The notes under the pieces were generated by a model. That model did not search any database and had not been told where the DNA came from. It saw only the letters and a list, made by a program, of their open reading frames with translations. Below, in pieces: positions 50,258-59,615 of a DNA stretch of 64,000 bases. The stretch spans positions 62,001-126,000 of the forward strand of contig SBHC01000038.1 of NCBI GenBank assembly GCA_006226375.1, written 5' to 3'. The number at the start of each line of letters is the position of its first letter. The first letter of the stretch is position 1. This DNA is from Deltaproteobacteria bacterium. Lineage in GTDB: Bacteria > Myxococcota_C > UBA6777. The position numbers and the translations under genes are program-made.

Positions 50258-51649
50258 ATGCAAAACTATGTAGATTACGACGCTGTAGAGTTAGCCGCAT
50301 GGGTGCGACGTGGTGACATCACACCGTTGGAATTGGTGGATGCGGCGGTCGCAAGAATTGAAATGCTTAATCCAGAGTTCAATGTTCTGGCTCATTCCCG
50401 CTTTGAGGAGGCTCGAAGCCAGGCCAAAGAGCTGTCAGGAACGAACGCGGGTCCTTTTGCTGGGGTACCGTGCCTGTTGAAGGATTTGTTGCCGTATCCT
50501 GGGCTGGGTTGTTCGATGGGTTCACGCTTGTTTGCCCAGTATGTTCCTGAAGAATCCAATCCGTACTGCACGCGTATCGATGAAGCAGGCTTTCTCGTGT
50601 TGGGCAGCACTACAACGTCCGAGTTTGGGTTGTTGGGAAGCACAGAGAGTTTGTTGCATGGGATAACGCGCAATCCTTGGAATCCTAAGCACTCGGCTTT
50701 GGGTTCATCGGGTGGCGCTGCTGCCGCTGTTGCAAGCGGAATGGTGCCTCTGGCTCATGCCAGCGATGGAGGAGGCTCCATTCGTTTGCCTGCTGCGGCT
50801 TGTGGCTTGTTTGGCTTCAAACCCAGCGCAGGTTGCGTTGTTCCTGCAGGCCCAGTGCATCCTCTGTTTGCTCCTCTACTGGCGGAACATTGTGTGAGCC
50901 GAACAGTCCAAGACAGCGCACACTTTCTCTCCTGGATGCGGAATGATTCCAGCAAGCCTGTGGAGAGTCCTGTTTCCCGCTCGCTCCGGATCGGAGTGTA
51001 CACCCAAACGTTGGTGGGAGAGCAACCTCACGCCGAGGTGTTGGAAGCGCTTCAGCGTACGGTTTCTTTGTGCCAGGACTTGGGACATCTTGTTGTTGAG
51101 GTGGACGCTCCCGCTCTTGATGGTCGGGCTCTTTCGGATGCTTTCTTTGTCCTCGCTGGGGCTGCACAAGCTGGGATGCTTGCCACGATGGAGGGGCTCT
51201 TGGGCCGGCCTGTGGAGTACCACGAACTGGAGCCTTTTACGTGGGCTCTGGTTGAGTATTTTCGAGGTAAGCCTGAAGACACTGTGATGCACCAATTGGC
51301 TTCCATGGAGGCTGCAAAACATACGATGCTTTCGCACATGAAAGCGTTTGACGTGCTGCTTTGTCCCACGTCTCCCATTCTCACCCCTGAGCTTGGGTTT
51401 TTGTCGCCAGAGCTTCCTTACAACGACTTGATTCGTCGGACAGAGCAGTTGGCAGGTTATACACCCATCCATAACATGGTGGGATGCCCGGCGATGTCGG
51501 TTCCTCTGTGGCAAAGCCAGGAGGGGTTGCCCATCGGTATGCACTTTGCTGCGTTGCCTGGGCAGGATGACCTGTTGCTTGCGCTCGCATACCAACTGGA
51601 AGAAGCGGCTCCCTGGCCAAAGATGCCTGAGCTTCTTGTGGGGTCATAA
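50258..51649 (+). CDS. Amidase signature family hydrolase
   Basis: 463 residues. The Ser-cisSer-Lys catalytic triad is present: Lys in GVPCLLKDLL, cis-Ser in HSALGSSGGAAAAVASG and the nucleophile Ser in ASDGGGSIRLPAAACG. This is the hallmark of the amidase signature family that includes GatA and fatty acid amide hydrolase-like enzymes. There is no GatB or GatC nearby, so a stand-alone amidase is more likely than a tRNA amidotransferase. AAGGA is eight bases before the ATG. It runs convergently to the TfoX-N gene. Substrate unknown. Confidence 0.92.
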   Translation: MQNYVDYDAVELAAWVRRGDITPLELVDAAVARIEMLNPEFNVLAHSRFEEARSQAKELSGTNAGPFAGVPCLLKDLLPYPGLGCSMGSRLFAQYVPEESNPYCTRIDEAGFLVLGSTTTSEFGLLGSTESLLHGITRNPWNPKHSALGSSGGAAAAVASGMVPLAHASDGGGSIRLPAAACGLFGFKPSAGCVVPAGPVHPLFAPLLAEHCVSRTVQDSAHFLSWMRNDSSKPVESPVSRSLRIGVYTQTLVGEQPHAEVLEALQRTVSLCQDLGHLVVEVDAPALDGRALSDAFFVLAGAAQAGMLATMEGLLGRPVEYHELEPFTWALVEYFRGKPEDTVMHQLASMEAAKHTMLSHMKAFDVLLCPTSPILTPELGFLSPELPYNDLIRRTEQLAGYTPIHNMVGCPAMSVPLWQSQEGLPIGMHFAALPGQDDLLLALAYQLEEAAPWPKMPELLVGS

Positions 51650-51652
51650 ACC

Positions 51653-51982
51653 TTACTTGGGTGGCAAGGTTTCCACAAAGTTGAGACCGCGCTGGACCCA
51701 GTTCTGGATGTCGCTGTCTTCAGTGAGTCCTTCTTCTCCAACGTAGACCATCCCTTTGAGGGAGCGACCTGTGAAATCCATCTCACGGGCATGAGGTTGA
51801 GCCAACGCATCCTCATAGGCTTCTTTCCCCACCCGGACCATCAACTCGCTTTGAATGATCCCACAGCACATGTGTCGATCGACCATAAACGCAAGACCGC
51901 CAAACATCTTCTTCTCGGTGACACCCGCATGATCCGCTAGCACCTCGCGGACACGCTGGGCCAGACCTTCGTCAAACGCCAT
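51653..51982 (-). CDS. TfoX N-terminal domain protein
   Basis: 109 residues. It has the TfoX-N pattern VREVLADHAGVTEKKMFGGL, FMVDRHMCCGIIQSELMVRV and GRSLKGMVYVGEEG. Single-domain proteins of this kind are frequent in bacteria; their role is not known, and they lack the TfoX C-terminal domain, so a role in competence should not be inferred. GGAGG lies before the ATG at 51980-51982. It is convergent with the amidase gene (three bases apart). Confidence 0.85.
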   Translation of the reverse strand: MAFDEGLAQRVREVLADHAGVTEKKMFGGLAFMVDRHMCCGIIQSELMVRVGKEAYEDALAQPHAREMDFTGRSLKGMVYVGEEGLTEDSDIQNWVQRGLNFVETLPPK

Positions 51983-52199
51983 CTCATCCTCCTTTTGAAT
52001 TGGAAGGATGAATTGTGGACGTGGTCGTCTGTTCAGGTCAAGGGCCTGCTTCCTCTTTTTTCGGGTCAAAGCTCTTCCTTTTCATCGATGGAGACGTATT
52101 GGTTTCAAGAGAGTCTTCATGATAAGGTTCGGTTTGCAAAGAGCAAGCATGTGAAGTGTCTTTTCTGTATGACATTCTCTTCCAAATACGGGGGAAACC

Positions 52200-55109
52200 A
52201 TGAATCCGAAAGTTGTGTTGCAGTGGGCGAGCCTGCTGCTTGTCTTAATGGCCTTGTTGGTGGGGTGTGGGGGGGAAGTTGCGGTCTCTATCCCAGGATG
52301 TGAGAGCTGTCCAGAGAGGTGTCTTTTGGGGGATAGCAGCCAAGGGAAATGTGTTCCTTGCCTTAAGGACTCCCATTGCCAGGACGAGAGCAGCCCAACC
52401 AAGAAGTGCACCCAAGACAACAAGTGTGTTTGTGGCACAGAAAAGGACTGTCCAACCGGGAAAAAATGCAACGGTACCGGTGGCTGTGTGGATTGCTTGC
52501 GCAACGAAGATTGCACCGACAGCACCAAGCCTGCCTGTGTCAGCAACCAATGCATGCAGTGTGCTCCTGGAGACACCCAAGGGTGTTTGCCGAAAGATGG
52601 AAACGCCTGTGAGAAGGGCTCCCAAGAATGTCGGGCTGGTGTGTGGTCCGAGTGCAAAGGGTTCAAAGCTTGCGGTGAGTTTGAAAAGTGCGAAGAGAGC
52701 AAGTGTGTGCCCGATTGTCCTGACACGCAGTGCAAGCCCGATTCGTTTGAATGTACGACGCAGGCCACGGTCATCCCAGGCAAATACAAGGTCTGTGAGA
52801 AGAACGCGCGAGGTTGTTACGAGTACAACTCCGCGATCAAAGATTGTCCACGTCAGCATTACTGTGACCAGGGCAAGTGTGTAGAGGCGAAGTGTCCCAG
52901 CGGCCAAGAGTCGTGCAATGATGTCTGCGTCAACACCAAGAACGACCGGGAAAACTGCGGAGGTTGTGGAAAGCAGTGCAAGCAGGGTGAGGTTTGTTCG
53001 AGTGGTACTTGTGCTGTGAATTGCCCCAACGGTCAAACCGCGTGTGAGGGTGCTTGCTTCAACCTACAGTCCGACAGGGGGCACTGTGGCTCTTGTGGAA
53101 CAGCTTGCAGTGACGGTGAAGTCTGCCAAAGCGGCCAGTGCGTGTTGTCGTGTCTCAAGGGACAAGTGGTGTGCGCCAAGCAATGTGTGAGCCTACAAAA
53201 TGACCGGGAGCATTGTGGTCAATGTGGCAACAAGTGTCCTTCCGGCAAAGTGTGTACGGCTGGGACCTGTGAGGTGAGCTGTCCTGTGGGGCAGACGGAT
53301 TGCTCTGGGCGTTGTGTGGATCTGCAGTCGGACAGTCAACATTGTGGTGCCTGTGGAACGGCTTGCAAGGCCGGCAACGTATGCACCAGCGGTTCGTGTC
53401 AATTGACGTGTCCTCCGGGTCAGACCAACTGCAGCGGAAACTGTATCGACACCCAATCGAATCGTGCTCATTGCGGTCAGTGTGGCAATGCCTGCAAATC
53501 CGGCTTTGTTTGCACCTCTGGTCAGTGCAAGGTGAGCTGCTTGCAAGGACAAACCAATTGCAACGGTAACTGTGTGGACTTGCAAGCAGACCGCAAACAT
53601 TGTGGAGCTTGTGGCAAGGTCTGCAACTCTGGACAGGTTTGCACCGCTGGCAAGTGTGAGGTGACGTGTCCTCCTGGACAGACGAGCTGTGGAGGCAATT
53701 GCATCGACACCCAAACCAACCGAGCCCATTGTGGTGGGTGTGGAAAAGTATGTCAGGCTGGCGAAGTCTGTACCTCGGGTCAATGTCAGTTGACGTGTCC
53801 TGCAGGGCAGACCAACTGCTTTGGGAAGTGTGTGGACATCCAAACCGACCGTGCCCACTGTGGAACCTGCGGTAACGCCTGCAAGTCCGGTGAAGCCTGT
53901 AGCGCATCCAAGTGTGTCACCAGCTGTCCTGTGGGTCAGACCGCATGTGCCGGCCTTTGTGTGGAGTTGCAGTCTGACTCTCGTCACTGTGGGGCCTGCG
54001 GTAACGCCTGCAAGTCCAGCGAAGTTTGCAGCCAAGGCACGTGTGGTGTGTCCTGTCCTACAGGGCTGAGCAATTGCAGCGGTAACTGCGTAAACACCCA
54101 GACCGATCGAGCCCACTGTGGAGCCTGCGGTAAAAACTGTTTGGCAGGAGAAGTTTGCTTGAATGGAGCCTGCCAACTCTCTTGTCCTACCGGTCAGACG
54201 GTGTGCAACAAAGCTTGCGTGAACCTCAAAACGGATGCTCTGAACTGTGGACAGTGTGGCCAGGCCTGTGGGAACAGTGAGGTCTGCCAAAACGGAAGCT
54301 GTACCTTGGTGTGTCCCTCTGGGTTGGCCAAGTGCAGCAACACCTGCGTCAACACGTCTTCGGACCCACAACATTGCGGTGGTTGCGGCAAGGTCTGCGG
54401 CTCGGGAACCTTCTGTGTGAGCGGAGCCTGCAAGCAAGTTTGTCCTCCGAGCCAAACTCTGTGCAGCAACACCTGTGTGGACACGCAAACCAATACCCAA
54501 CATTGCGGTGGTTGCGGCAACGCCTGCAGCTCTGGGCTTACCTGTGTGAGTGGAACCTGTCGTTTGGTGTGTGGTTCTGGACTTACAGCTTGCAACAACC
54601 AGTGCGTGAACTTGCAAACCGACCCGAACAACTGTGGACAGTGCGGTCGTGCTTGCAACCAGGGTGTGGCTTGCTTGAATGGTACCTGCCAGTCGAGCGG
54701 CACGGTGAACTGTGGAGGGTACAATTACCCACAGACTACCTTTGTCAGCAGCACTTCATGCACAGGGTACTTTTCTAGCTGTACCAGTCGTCGCGAATTC
54801 CGCGTGGTGGGCTGCTTTTCCTCTAACCCCAGCGCGAGTCAATGTCCTTCGGGGTTCACGGTGGCGAGTTTGATGTTGATCGGTCAGTGGGCGCAGGCGG
54901 CGAACATCACCCGATTCTTCTCAGGTACAAGCGTGTGTATCTACTCGGGAGGTAGCTCTGCGACAAGCTCTTGCGGTGGAACGCACACCACGCCTTACTG
55001 TTGGCCCAAAGGTATGGCTTGCAAGTCTGGATGCCCCACCAACTGTTGTCCCGGTTCTGGGCCTTGTACGGCGAACGGTTATACCGCTCCTCTGTTGTGT
55101 GTTCGTTAA
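52200..55109 (+). CDS. Lipoprotein with fourteen 43-residue Cys-rich repeats
   Basis: 969 residues. A lipoprotein signal (LLLVLMALLVGCGG) gives a lipid-anchored outer protein. Residues ~30-230 are mixed Cys-rich modules. Residues ~232-833 are fourteen repeats with eight cysteines each: C-P-x-G-Q-T-x-C-x-x-x-C-V-x-x-x-x-D-x-x-H-C-G-x-C-G-x-x-C, then a loop and C-x4-C (CVDLQSDSQHCGACGTACKA). This is the repeat type often called myxobacterial Cys-rich or Stigma-like in myxobacteria. Residues ~835-969 are a separate Cys-rich C-terminal domain (FFSGTSVCIYSGGSSATSSC, CPTNCCPGSGPC) that I do not recognise. Adhesion or an extracellular matrix role is likely but not shown. Confidence 0.85.
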   Translation: MNPKVVLQWASLLLVLMALLVGCGGEVAVSIPGCESCPERCLLGDSSQGKCVPCLKDSHCQDESSPTKKCTQDNKCVCGTEKDCPTGKKCNGTGGCVDCLRNEDCTDSTKPACVSNQCMQCAPGDTQGCLPKDGNACEKGSQECRAGVWSECKGFKACGEFEKCEESKCVPDCPDTQCKPDSFECTTQATVIPGKYKVCEKNARGCYEYNSAIKDCPRQHYCDQGKCVEAKCPSGQESCNDVCVNTKNDRENCGGCGKQCKQGEVCSSGTCAVNCPNGQTACEGACFNLQSDRGHCGSCGTACSDGEVCQSGQCVLSCLKGQVVCAKQCVSLQNDREHCGQCGNKCPSGKVCTAGTCEVSCPVGQTDCSGRCVDLQSDSQHCGACGTACKAGNVCTSGSCQLTCPPGQTNCSGNCIDTQSNRAHCGQCGNACKSGFVCTSGQCKVSCLQGQTNCNGNCVDLQADRKHCGACGKVCNSGQVCTAGKCEVTCPPGQTSCGGNCIDTQTNRAHCGGCGKVCQAGEVCTSGQCQLTCPAGQTNCFGKCVDIQTDRAHCGTCGNACKSGEACSASKCVTSCPVGQTACAGLCVELQSDSRHCGACGNACKSSEVCSQGTCGVSCPTGLSNCSGNCVNTQTDRAHCGACGKNCLAGEVCLNGACQLSCPTGQTVCNKACVNLKTDALNCGQCGQACGNSEVCQNGSCTLVCPSGLAKCSNTCVNTSSDPQHCGGCGKVCGSGTFCVSGACKQVCPPSQTLCSNTCVDTQTNTQHCGGCGNACSSGLTCVSGTCRLVCGSGLTACNNQCVNLQTDPNNCGQCGRACNQGVACLNGTCQSSGTVNCGGYNYPQTTFVSSTSCTGYFSSCTSRREFRVVGCFSSNPSASQCPSGFTVASLMLIGQWAQAANITRFFSGTSVCIYSGGSSATSSCGGTHTTPYCWPKGMACKSGCPTNCCPGSGPCTANGYTAPLLCVR
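52893..54698 (+). repeat. Fourteen tandem 129-bp repeats (43-aa Cys modules)
   Basis: The repeats run without spacer from residue 232 to 833, each 129 bases. Internal copies differ by point changes, but the cysteine frame is strictly kept. Copy number may vary. Confidence 0.85.
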
Positions 55110-55293
55110 AAGACTCTCCTCTTTTTCTTCGGTGCATTCCTGCCTGTTTGTTTTTACTCTTTTACTTTCTTCGATGTCTCTGTTGTTGCCTTCCTGCGCT
55201 GACTCTCTTGTTGTCGAAGGGGGATCTGTGTAGGGTGGTCGCTGCTTTCTTTCGTTGGAATGACAAACGCGACTGCTCGTGGAGGATCGACTG

Positions 55294-56103
55294 ATGTTTG
55301 CATGGATCACAAGCCCTGAAGCCTGGGCTGCTTTGTTCACGTTGACGGCTTTGGAGATTGTGTTGGGGATCGACAACATCATCTTTATCTCCATCTTGGT
55401 GGGGCGCTTGCCCGACGCGCAGCGTGAAAAAGCCCGAAGCATGGGCTTGATCCTTGCGATGGTGACGCGTCTTGCGCTGTTGTTCTCGATTACATGGGTG
55501 ATGGGCCTGACCAAGCCTTGGTTTACGCTCTTTTCCCACGGGTTTTCTGGGCGTGATGTGATCCTTGTGGGGGGTGGGTTGTTTTTGCTTGCGAAGTCCA
55601 CCCACGAAATTCACAACAGCCTTGAAGGTGGGAGCGGAGAACAACAAGCTTCGGCTGCTGCTTCGTTTGGTAGCATTCTGGTGCAGATCGCTGTGCTGGA
55701 TATCGTGTTCTCGTTGGACTCTGTGATCACCGCGGTGGGTCTGGCCAAACATGTTTCCATTATGGCTGTTGCGATCATCATCTCTGTGCTGGTGATGCTT
55801 TTGGCAGCGAAGGCCATTGGCGACTTCGTGGACAATCACCCGACCATTAAGATCCTGGCGTTGTCGTTCTTGATCCTTGTGGGAGTTACTTTGATCGTCG
55901 AAGGCTTTGGTGGTCATGTACCCAAAGGCTACATCTATTTCTCGATGGCGTTTTCTGTGGTGGTGGAGCTTCTCAACATTCGCTTGCGCAAACGCTCCAA
56001 GCCTGTGGAGCTTCGGAAAAAGATGAAAGCCGACAACGCTGCTGTTGAAACTCCACGCTACGACGAAGAAGCCAAAACAACCAAACATCCTGGCTTGTCC
56101 TAA
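55294..56103 (+). CDS. TerC family membrane protein
   Basis: 269 residues with seven hydrophobic segments. The TerC signature is clear: LEIVLGIDNIIFISIL near the N-terminus and VLDIVFSLDSVITAVGL at the centre, with Asp residues inside the membrane helices as expected for metal-ion handling. Family members (Alx, MeeF/MeeY) are involved in manganese export or metal loading of exported proteins. The start at 55294 was chosen because GGAGG is eight bases upstream. The C-terminal ~40 residues are a charged cytoplasmic tail. The partner is unknown. Confidence 0.9.
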   Translation: MFAWITSPEAWAALFTLTALEIVLGIDNIIFISILVGRLPDAQREKARSMGLILAMVTRLALLFSITWVMGLTKPWFTLFSHGFSGRDVILVGGGLFLLAKSTHEIHNSLEGGSGEQQASAAASFGSILVQIAVLDIVFSLDSVITAVGLAKHVSIMAVAIIISVLVMLLAAKAIGDFVDNHPTIKILALSFLILVGVTLIVEGFGGHVPKGYIYFSMAFSVVVELLNIRLRKRSKPVELRKKMKADNAAVETPRYDEEAKTTKHPGLS

Positions 56104-56168
56104 ACCTTGCTTCTTTACAGTCACGGTTTGTTGCTGTGGAGGCTCTTTCTTGCCTGATGAAGGGATGA

Positions 56169-56909
56169 TTAGGGTTGAAAGTGGGCGGCGATGTGCCGGG
56201 TGAGGGGCTCGGGGTTGGGCACAAAGTAAAAGTGTCCACCTTCCATCACGTGGTGTGAGGTGGAGGCTGTGGTGTAGCTGTCCCATCCGGACATGTCTGC
56301 TGGGGAGGCCACTGAGTCGTCACGTCCTGTGAGCAAGACCAGCGGGCAGGACAAGGCCGGAGCGGGCTGGTACTGGTACGTTTCGATGGCTTTCATATCG
56401 GCCCGGAGGATGGGTAGGACAAGCTCGGCAATGTCGGGGTTCTGGAGCGCTTCGTCGGGTCCGTATCGCTCTTCCAATGCCTGCAAAAACTGATCTTGTG
56501 GAACGTTGTGTAGAGGACGTGTGACCGTGCTTTGGTGCAGAGGCTTGCGTCCAGACAAAAACACCACCTGGGGGGTTGCTTGGTTGTCGTCTCGAAGCCG
56601 TTGCGCGAGAAGGGTTGCGATGATGGTGCCCATACTGTGTCCGAACAAAGCAAACGGTCGGTCCAGAAGGGGGAGGATCAGCTGGTAGTAGGTCTCAACA
56701 TACTCCTGGATGGTCGCAAACGACGGCTCTCTGATGCGAAACCCTCGTCCTGGAGGATGGGCCGCGACGACTTGAATGGACTGTGGCAGATGTTTGGCCC
56801 AAGGGTGAAACACGACACCTCCGGCTCCTGCGTGAGGAAAGCAAAAGAGTCTGCCTTTGGCTTGGTCATTTTTTCGGGGAAACAGCCACCAACGTTTTTC
56901 ATCTTGCAC
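56169..56909 (-). CDS. Type II thioesterase (GrsT-like)
   Basis: 246 residues, the normal length of type II thioesterases of NRPS and PKS systems. Motifs are FPHAGAGGVVFHPW (oxyanion), the nucleophile elbow ALFGHSMGTII, the acid Asp in LLTGRDDSVAS and catalytic His in MEGGHFYFV. Such enzymes free stalled acyl groups from carrier proteins. No NRPS or PKS gene lies in this window, so it may be a stand-alone editing enzyme or serve a cluster elsewhere. The start was set at a GTG with GGGAGG eight bases upstream; the longer frame upstream overlaps the end of the next gene's sequence and is less likely. Confidence 0.85.
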   Translation of the reverse strand: MQDEKRWWLFPRKNDQAKGRLFCFPHAGAGGVVFHPWAKHLPQSIQVVAAHPPGRGFRIREPSFATIQEYVETYYQLILPLLDRPFALFGHSMGTIIATLLAQRLRDDNQATPQVVFLSGRKPLHQSTVTRPLHNVPQDQFLQALEERYGPDEALQNPDIAELVLPILRADMKAIETYQYQPAPALSCPLVLLTGRDDSVASPADMSGWDSYTTASTSHHVMEGGHFYFVPNPEPLTRHIAAHFQP

Positions 56910-56992
56910 TGCACTATCCTCCCTACGTCGTCGTTTGGGCGGCGTTGAGTATGGAGGGAGTTTGTGTGTTGTTGCAAGAAAAAAAGACAGCT

Positions 56993-58915
56993 TCAGTGGA
57001 AGGGGAGAAACGAAGGGATGCTTTCTTGCGTTTGGGGGGATTGTAATTTGTGGTTCTGCCACCACGCTTCGGCGCGAGAGTGAGTCCAGGGCTGCGGCCA
57101 CTGCAACATCTGGAACTGGGTGCTTAACTCCAATGCGCTGGGGCGTTGCATGGGGTCAGGATGCAAGCATTGGAGTATCAGTCGATCCAACTCGGGCGGA
57201 ATGGGATAGGGTGAGTAGTGCGAAGCGAGCGGGGGAGGTTCCGCGACATGCCGCATCAAAATGGACATGACATCCTTGCCCTCAAAGAGGAGGCGTCCTG
57301 TCAGACACCAGAAGGCAACACAGCCCAACGAGTAGATGTCTGAGGTGTGCTGGACGTCTTTCCCCTGGATCTGCTCGGGTGACATGAAACCTGGCGTCCC
57401 ATGGATAAATCCAGAAGAACCGTGAACAGACAAGGGAGGCGCTTTGTAGTCTTTGACGACGCCAAAATCGAGGACTTTGGGATAGTCCACCTCCAACCCC
57501 ATCTGGCATAGGAAAATGTTCGATGGCTTGATGTCACGGTGAACCAATTGGTTCTGGTGAGCTTCTGCGAGGGAGCGGCATACGGGTTGAAGGAGGGCTG
57601 CCACTCGTTCGGGTCGCATGGGGCCGTATCGCTTGACCATTTGTTGGATGTCGATGCCATCCAGCAGTTCCATGGCGTAGTAGAGGCTGCCTGTGGCGTT
57701 CACGCCAAAGTCGTAGAGGCGAACGGTGTAGGGCGAGGAGAGCTGGGATGTAACCTGCGCCTCGCGCTGAAACCGTCGAATGATCGATTGTTTGCGTTGT
57801 CCGTCCATGTCGTGGTCGAGGCGAATCAGCTTGAGCGCAGCCTCTCGTTTGAGCCATTTGTGTCTGGCTCGCCATACCTCTCCCATTCCGCCTTTGCGGA
57901 GCAAACCGAGCATGTAATAGTCACCAAGCAAAGGGCCTTGTCCCCCTCGTAGCCTTTGCGGGCCGATGGTCACCACCGATTGGGTTGTGAGGTTAACTTC
58001 TTGCTCCATGACATCGCGTAACTCCGCAAGATCCCCAGGCCAGTGGTAATGCTCAAGCCGTAGCTGCGTTTCGGGGCAAAGGCTATGAACATGCTTTCCA
58101 AGCCGCTTGGCGTGTTCTTGCAGGTAAAATTGAGCCATGTGGGGGATGTCGCTTTTGCGCTGGGAGAGGGCTGGAAGCACGATGTGGTTGTTGGCGATAG
58201 CCTCCCATAAATCGGACACCAACAGTCTTTGTTGACGAAGCTTGTGTGCGCTCTCGTTGGAAGCCATCAACAACCAGAGCCGAGGCTTGTGTGTCGTTTC
58301 ATCCTGTCTGGATGAGTTTGTCTTGTGCAGATGTTGGATGAGTCTGTTCTGATTTTCCCTGGAGAGAAGCTCAATGTGCTCGATGTACAAGGTTCCAGAT
58401 TCCTGGAGCAGAAGCTGACCTGGTTGCTGTGTCACGTCTGTTGTTACGGTTGTGAGCAGCTCAATGAGCTGATCTTGTTGATCACTTAATGCCTTGATAT
58501 TGAACTTCACGAAGGGTTGAAGCCTATGATGGGATTGAGCGTGGAGCAGACGAGCGACATCCTCCAGCCCTGCGCCAGGTTGGCCCGTTAATAGGACTGC
58601 GCGCTCCTGTTGACTGGCTGCTCTTGCTATGGCGTTACGAAGCTCAAATGCAAGAGTGCTCTCGCCCATTAGGACACCTGACTCAAGGGAGCGAGCTTCG
58701 CTTAAGCGTTGCTCCAATTGTTGGATCTGCTGGCGTAGAGCTTCGTTGGTTCTTGTCATGGTGTGGGAGTGCTGTTGAGCGCTCAAGGGGCTTTGGAGCT
58801 GTTCCCAGCTTCCTTGGGCTGCTTGAAGTGAGTGAAGCGGTGGACTCTGCGTTGGAGCGAAAGGGGGGTTTTCGTTCGTTGGTGTGATCGGTCTTTGATG
58901 TTTTGGCTGGCTCAA
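56993..58915 (-). CDS. Pseudo-AAA (NtrC-like) domain fused to Ser/Thr protein kinase
   Basis: 640 residues. Residues ~53-80 are a coiled coil. Residues ~85-320 follow the sigma-54 activator AAA domain segment by segment, but the key residues are lost: Walker A GQPGAGLED lacks the Lys, Walker B GTLYIEHIE has Glu for the Asp, the GAFTGA loop is absent and the arginine-finger region reads VSDLWEAIANN. It should not hydrolyse ATP or bind sigma-54. The segment QLRLEHYHWPGDLAELRDVM is kept. Residues ~335-600 are a complete kinase (LLRKGGMGEVW, HRDIKPSN, VLDFGVVKD, TPGFMSPEQ). No HTH is present. A TTG start has GGAG nine bases upstream. The CBS gene lies 106 bases upstream on the same strand. Confidence 0.85.
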   Translation of the reverse strand: MSQPKHQRPITPTNENPPFAPTQSPPLHSLQAAQGSWEQLQSPLSAQQHSHTMTRTNEALRQQIQQLEQRLSEARSLESGVLMGESTLAFELRNAIARAASQQERAVLLTGQPGAGLEDVARLLHAQSHHRLQPFVKFNIKALSDQQDQLIELLTTVTTDVTQQPGQLLLQESGTLYIEHIELLSRENQNRLIQHLHKTNSSRQDETTHKPRLWLLMASNESAHKLRQQRLLVSDLWEAIANNHIVLPALSQRKSDIPHMAQFYLQEHAKRLGKHVHSLCPETQLRLEHYHWPGDLAELRDVMEQEVNLTTQSVVTIGPQRLRGGQGPLLGDYYMLGLLRKGGMGEVWRARHKWLKREAALKLIRLDHDMDGQRKQSIIRRFQREAQVTSQLSSPYTVRLYDFGVNATGSLYYAMELLDGIDIQQMVKRYGPMRPERVAALLQPVCRSLAEAHQNQLVHRDIKPSNIFLCQMGLEVDYPKVLDFGVVKDYKAPPLSVHGSSGFIHGTPGFMSPEQIQGKDVQHTSDIYSLGCVAFWCLTGRLLFEGKDVMSILMRHVAEPPPLASHYSPYPIPPELDRLILQCLHPDPMQRPSALELSTQFQMLQWPQPWTHSRAEAWWQNHKLQSPQTQESIPSFLPFH

Positions 58916-59021
58916 CTGACTTGGCTCCTACAGACAACTGTGACGCTAGAGGGAATGATGGATTCTTCCTCATAACAACGCTGTCTTGTTCTTTCATTTC
59001 CTTTTGATCTAGGTTCTTGGT

Positions 59022-59615
59022 TCAGAATGGTAGATGGGACCAAGAGTACAGTTGGCTTTGCGAAGGGGCTTCCTCCCTTTGTTCCTGGACCGGCTCTCGT
59101 GCAACGTTTGGAGCGGGTGTTTGTATAGAGGTGCCTGCAGGGAGAGGCGGAGGCGTTGAGATGGTTGGCGTCAGTCCAGAGCGTAGTTGCTCTGGGCTGG
59201 CATCCAGGGATGTTTGTAACTGTTCTCCCTGTTGGCGAATCAGGGCTTGGAGGAGTTCTTCTTTGGTGATGATCCCTCTCCACTGATTGTCTTCGATCGC
59301 AACCAGTAAGAGAGCGTCGTTTGCAAGCAAAGTGGCCAAAGCGGACATCGGTGTCTCGTTTGTGTCAACGAACTGGAGTGGATGCACCATCCAGTCTTCG
59401 ACTTTGCTGCTCTCCAATGTGTACCAAGAATCTGTCACAAACTTGGCGAGAGCCGTGGGCGTGGCCAGGCCTACTGGACGAACTCCATCCACAACAATGG
59501 CGGTGTCGCAAGCCTTGCCTTTCATGATTTTCAAAGCGTCGATTGTCCGCATGTTTCGGCGAACAAGAGATACTTTTTTTTCTTCCCTCATGTGGAGTAA
59601 ATCGTTGAGCGTCAT
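59022..59615 (-). CDS. CBS-domain protein
   Basis: 197 residues. Two CBS motifs form one Bateman module: residues ~12-65 (VSLVRRNMRTIDALKIMKGK, TAIVVDG) and ~75-135 (VEDWMVHPLQFVDTNETPMS, DNQWRGIITKEELLQAL). CBS pairs bind adenine nucleotides such as AMP, ATP or SAM. The last ~55 residues are a Pro/Ser-rich tail. GGAG is eight bases before the ATG at 59613-59615. It probably shares an operon with the kinase fusion that follows, and could sense nucleotides for it. Confidence 0.85.
   Translation of the reverse strand: MTLNDLLHMREEKKVSLVRRNMRTIDALKIMKGKACDTAIVVDGVRPVGLATPTALAKFVTDSWYTLESSKVEDWMVHPLQFVDTNETPMSALATLLANDALLLVAIEDNQWRGIITKEELLQALIRQQGEQLQTSLDASPEQLRSGLTPTISTPPPLPAGTSIQTPAPNVAREPVQEQREEAPSQSQLYSWSHLPF

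Noticed and set aside
53193-54617. 474-codon frame on the minus strand inside the Cys-repeat gene
   Set aside because: It is the antisense shadow of the repeat array, with Thr/Ala-rich low-complexity translation and no ribosome site.
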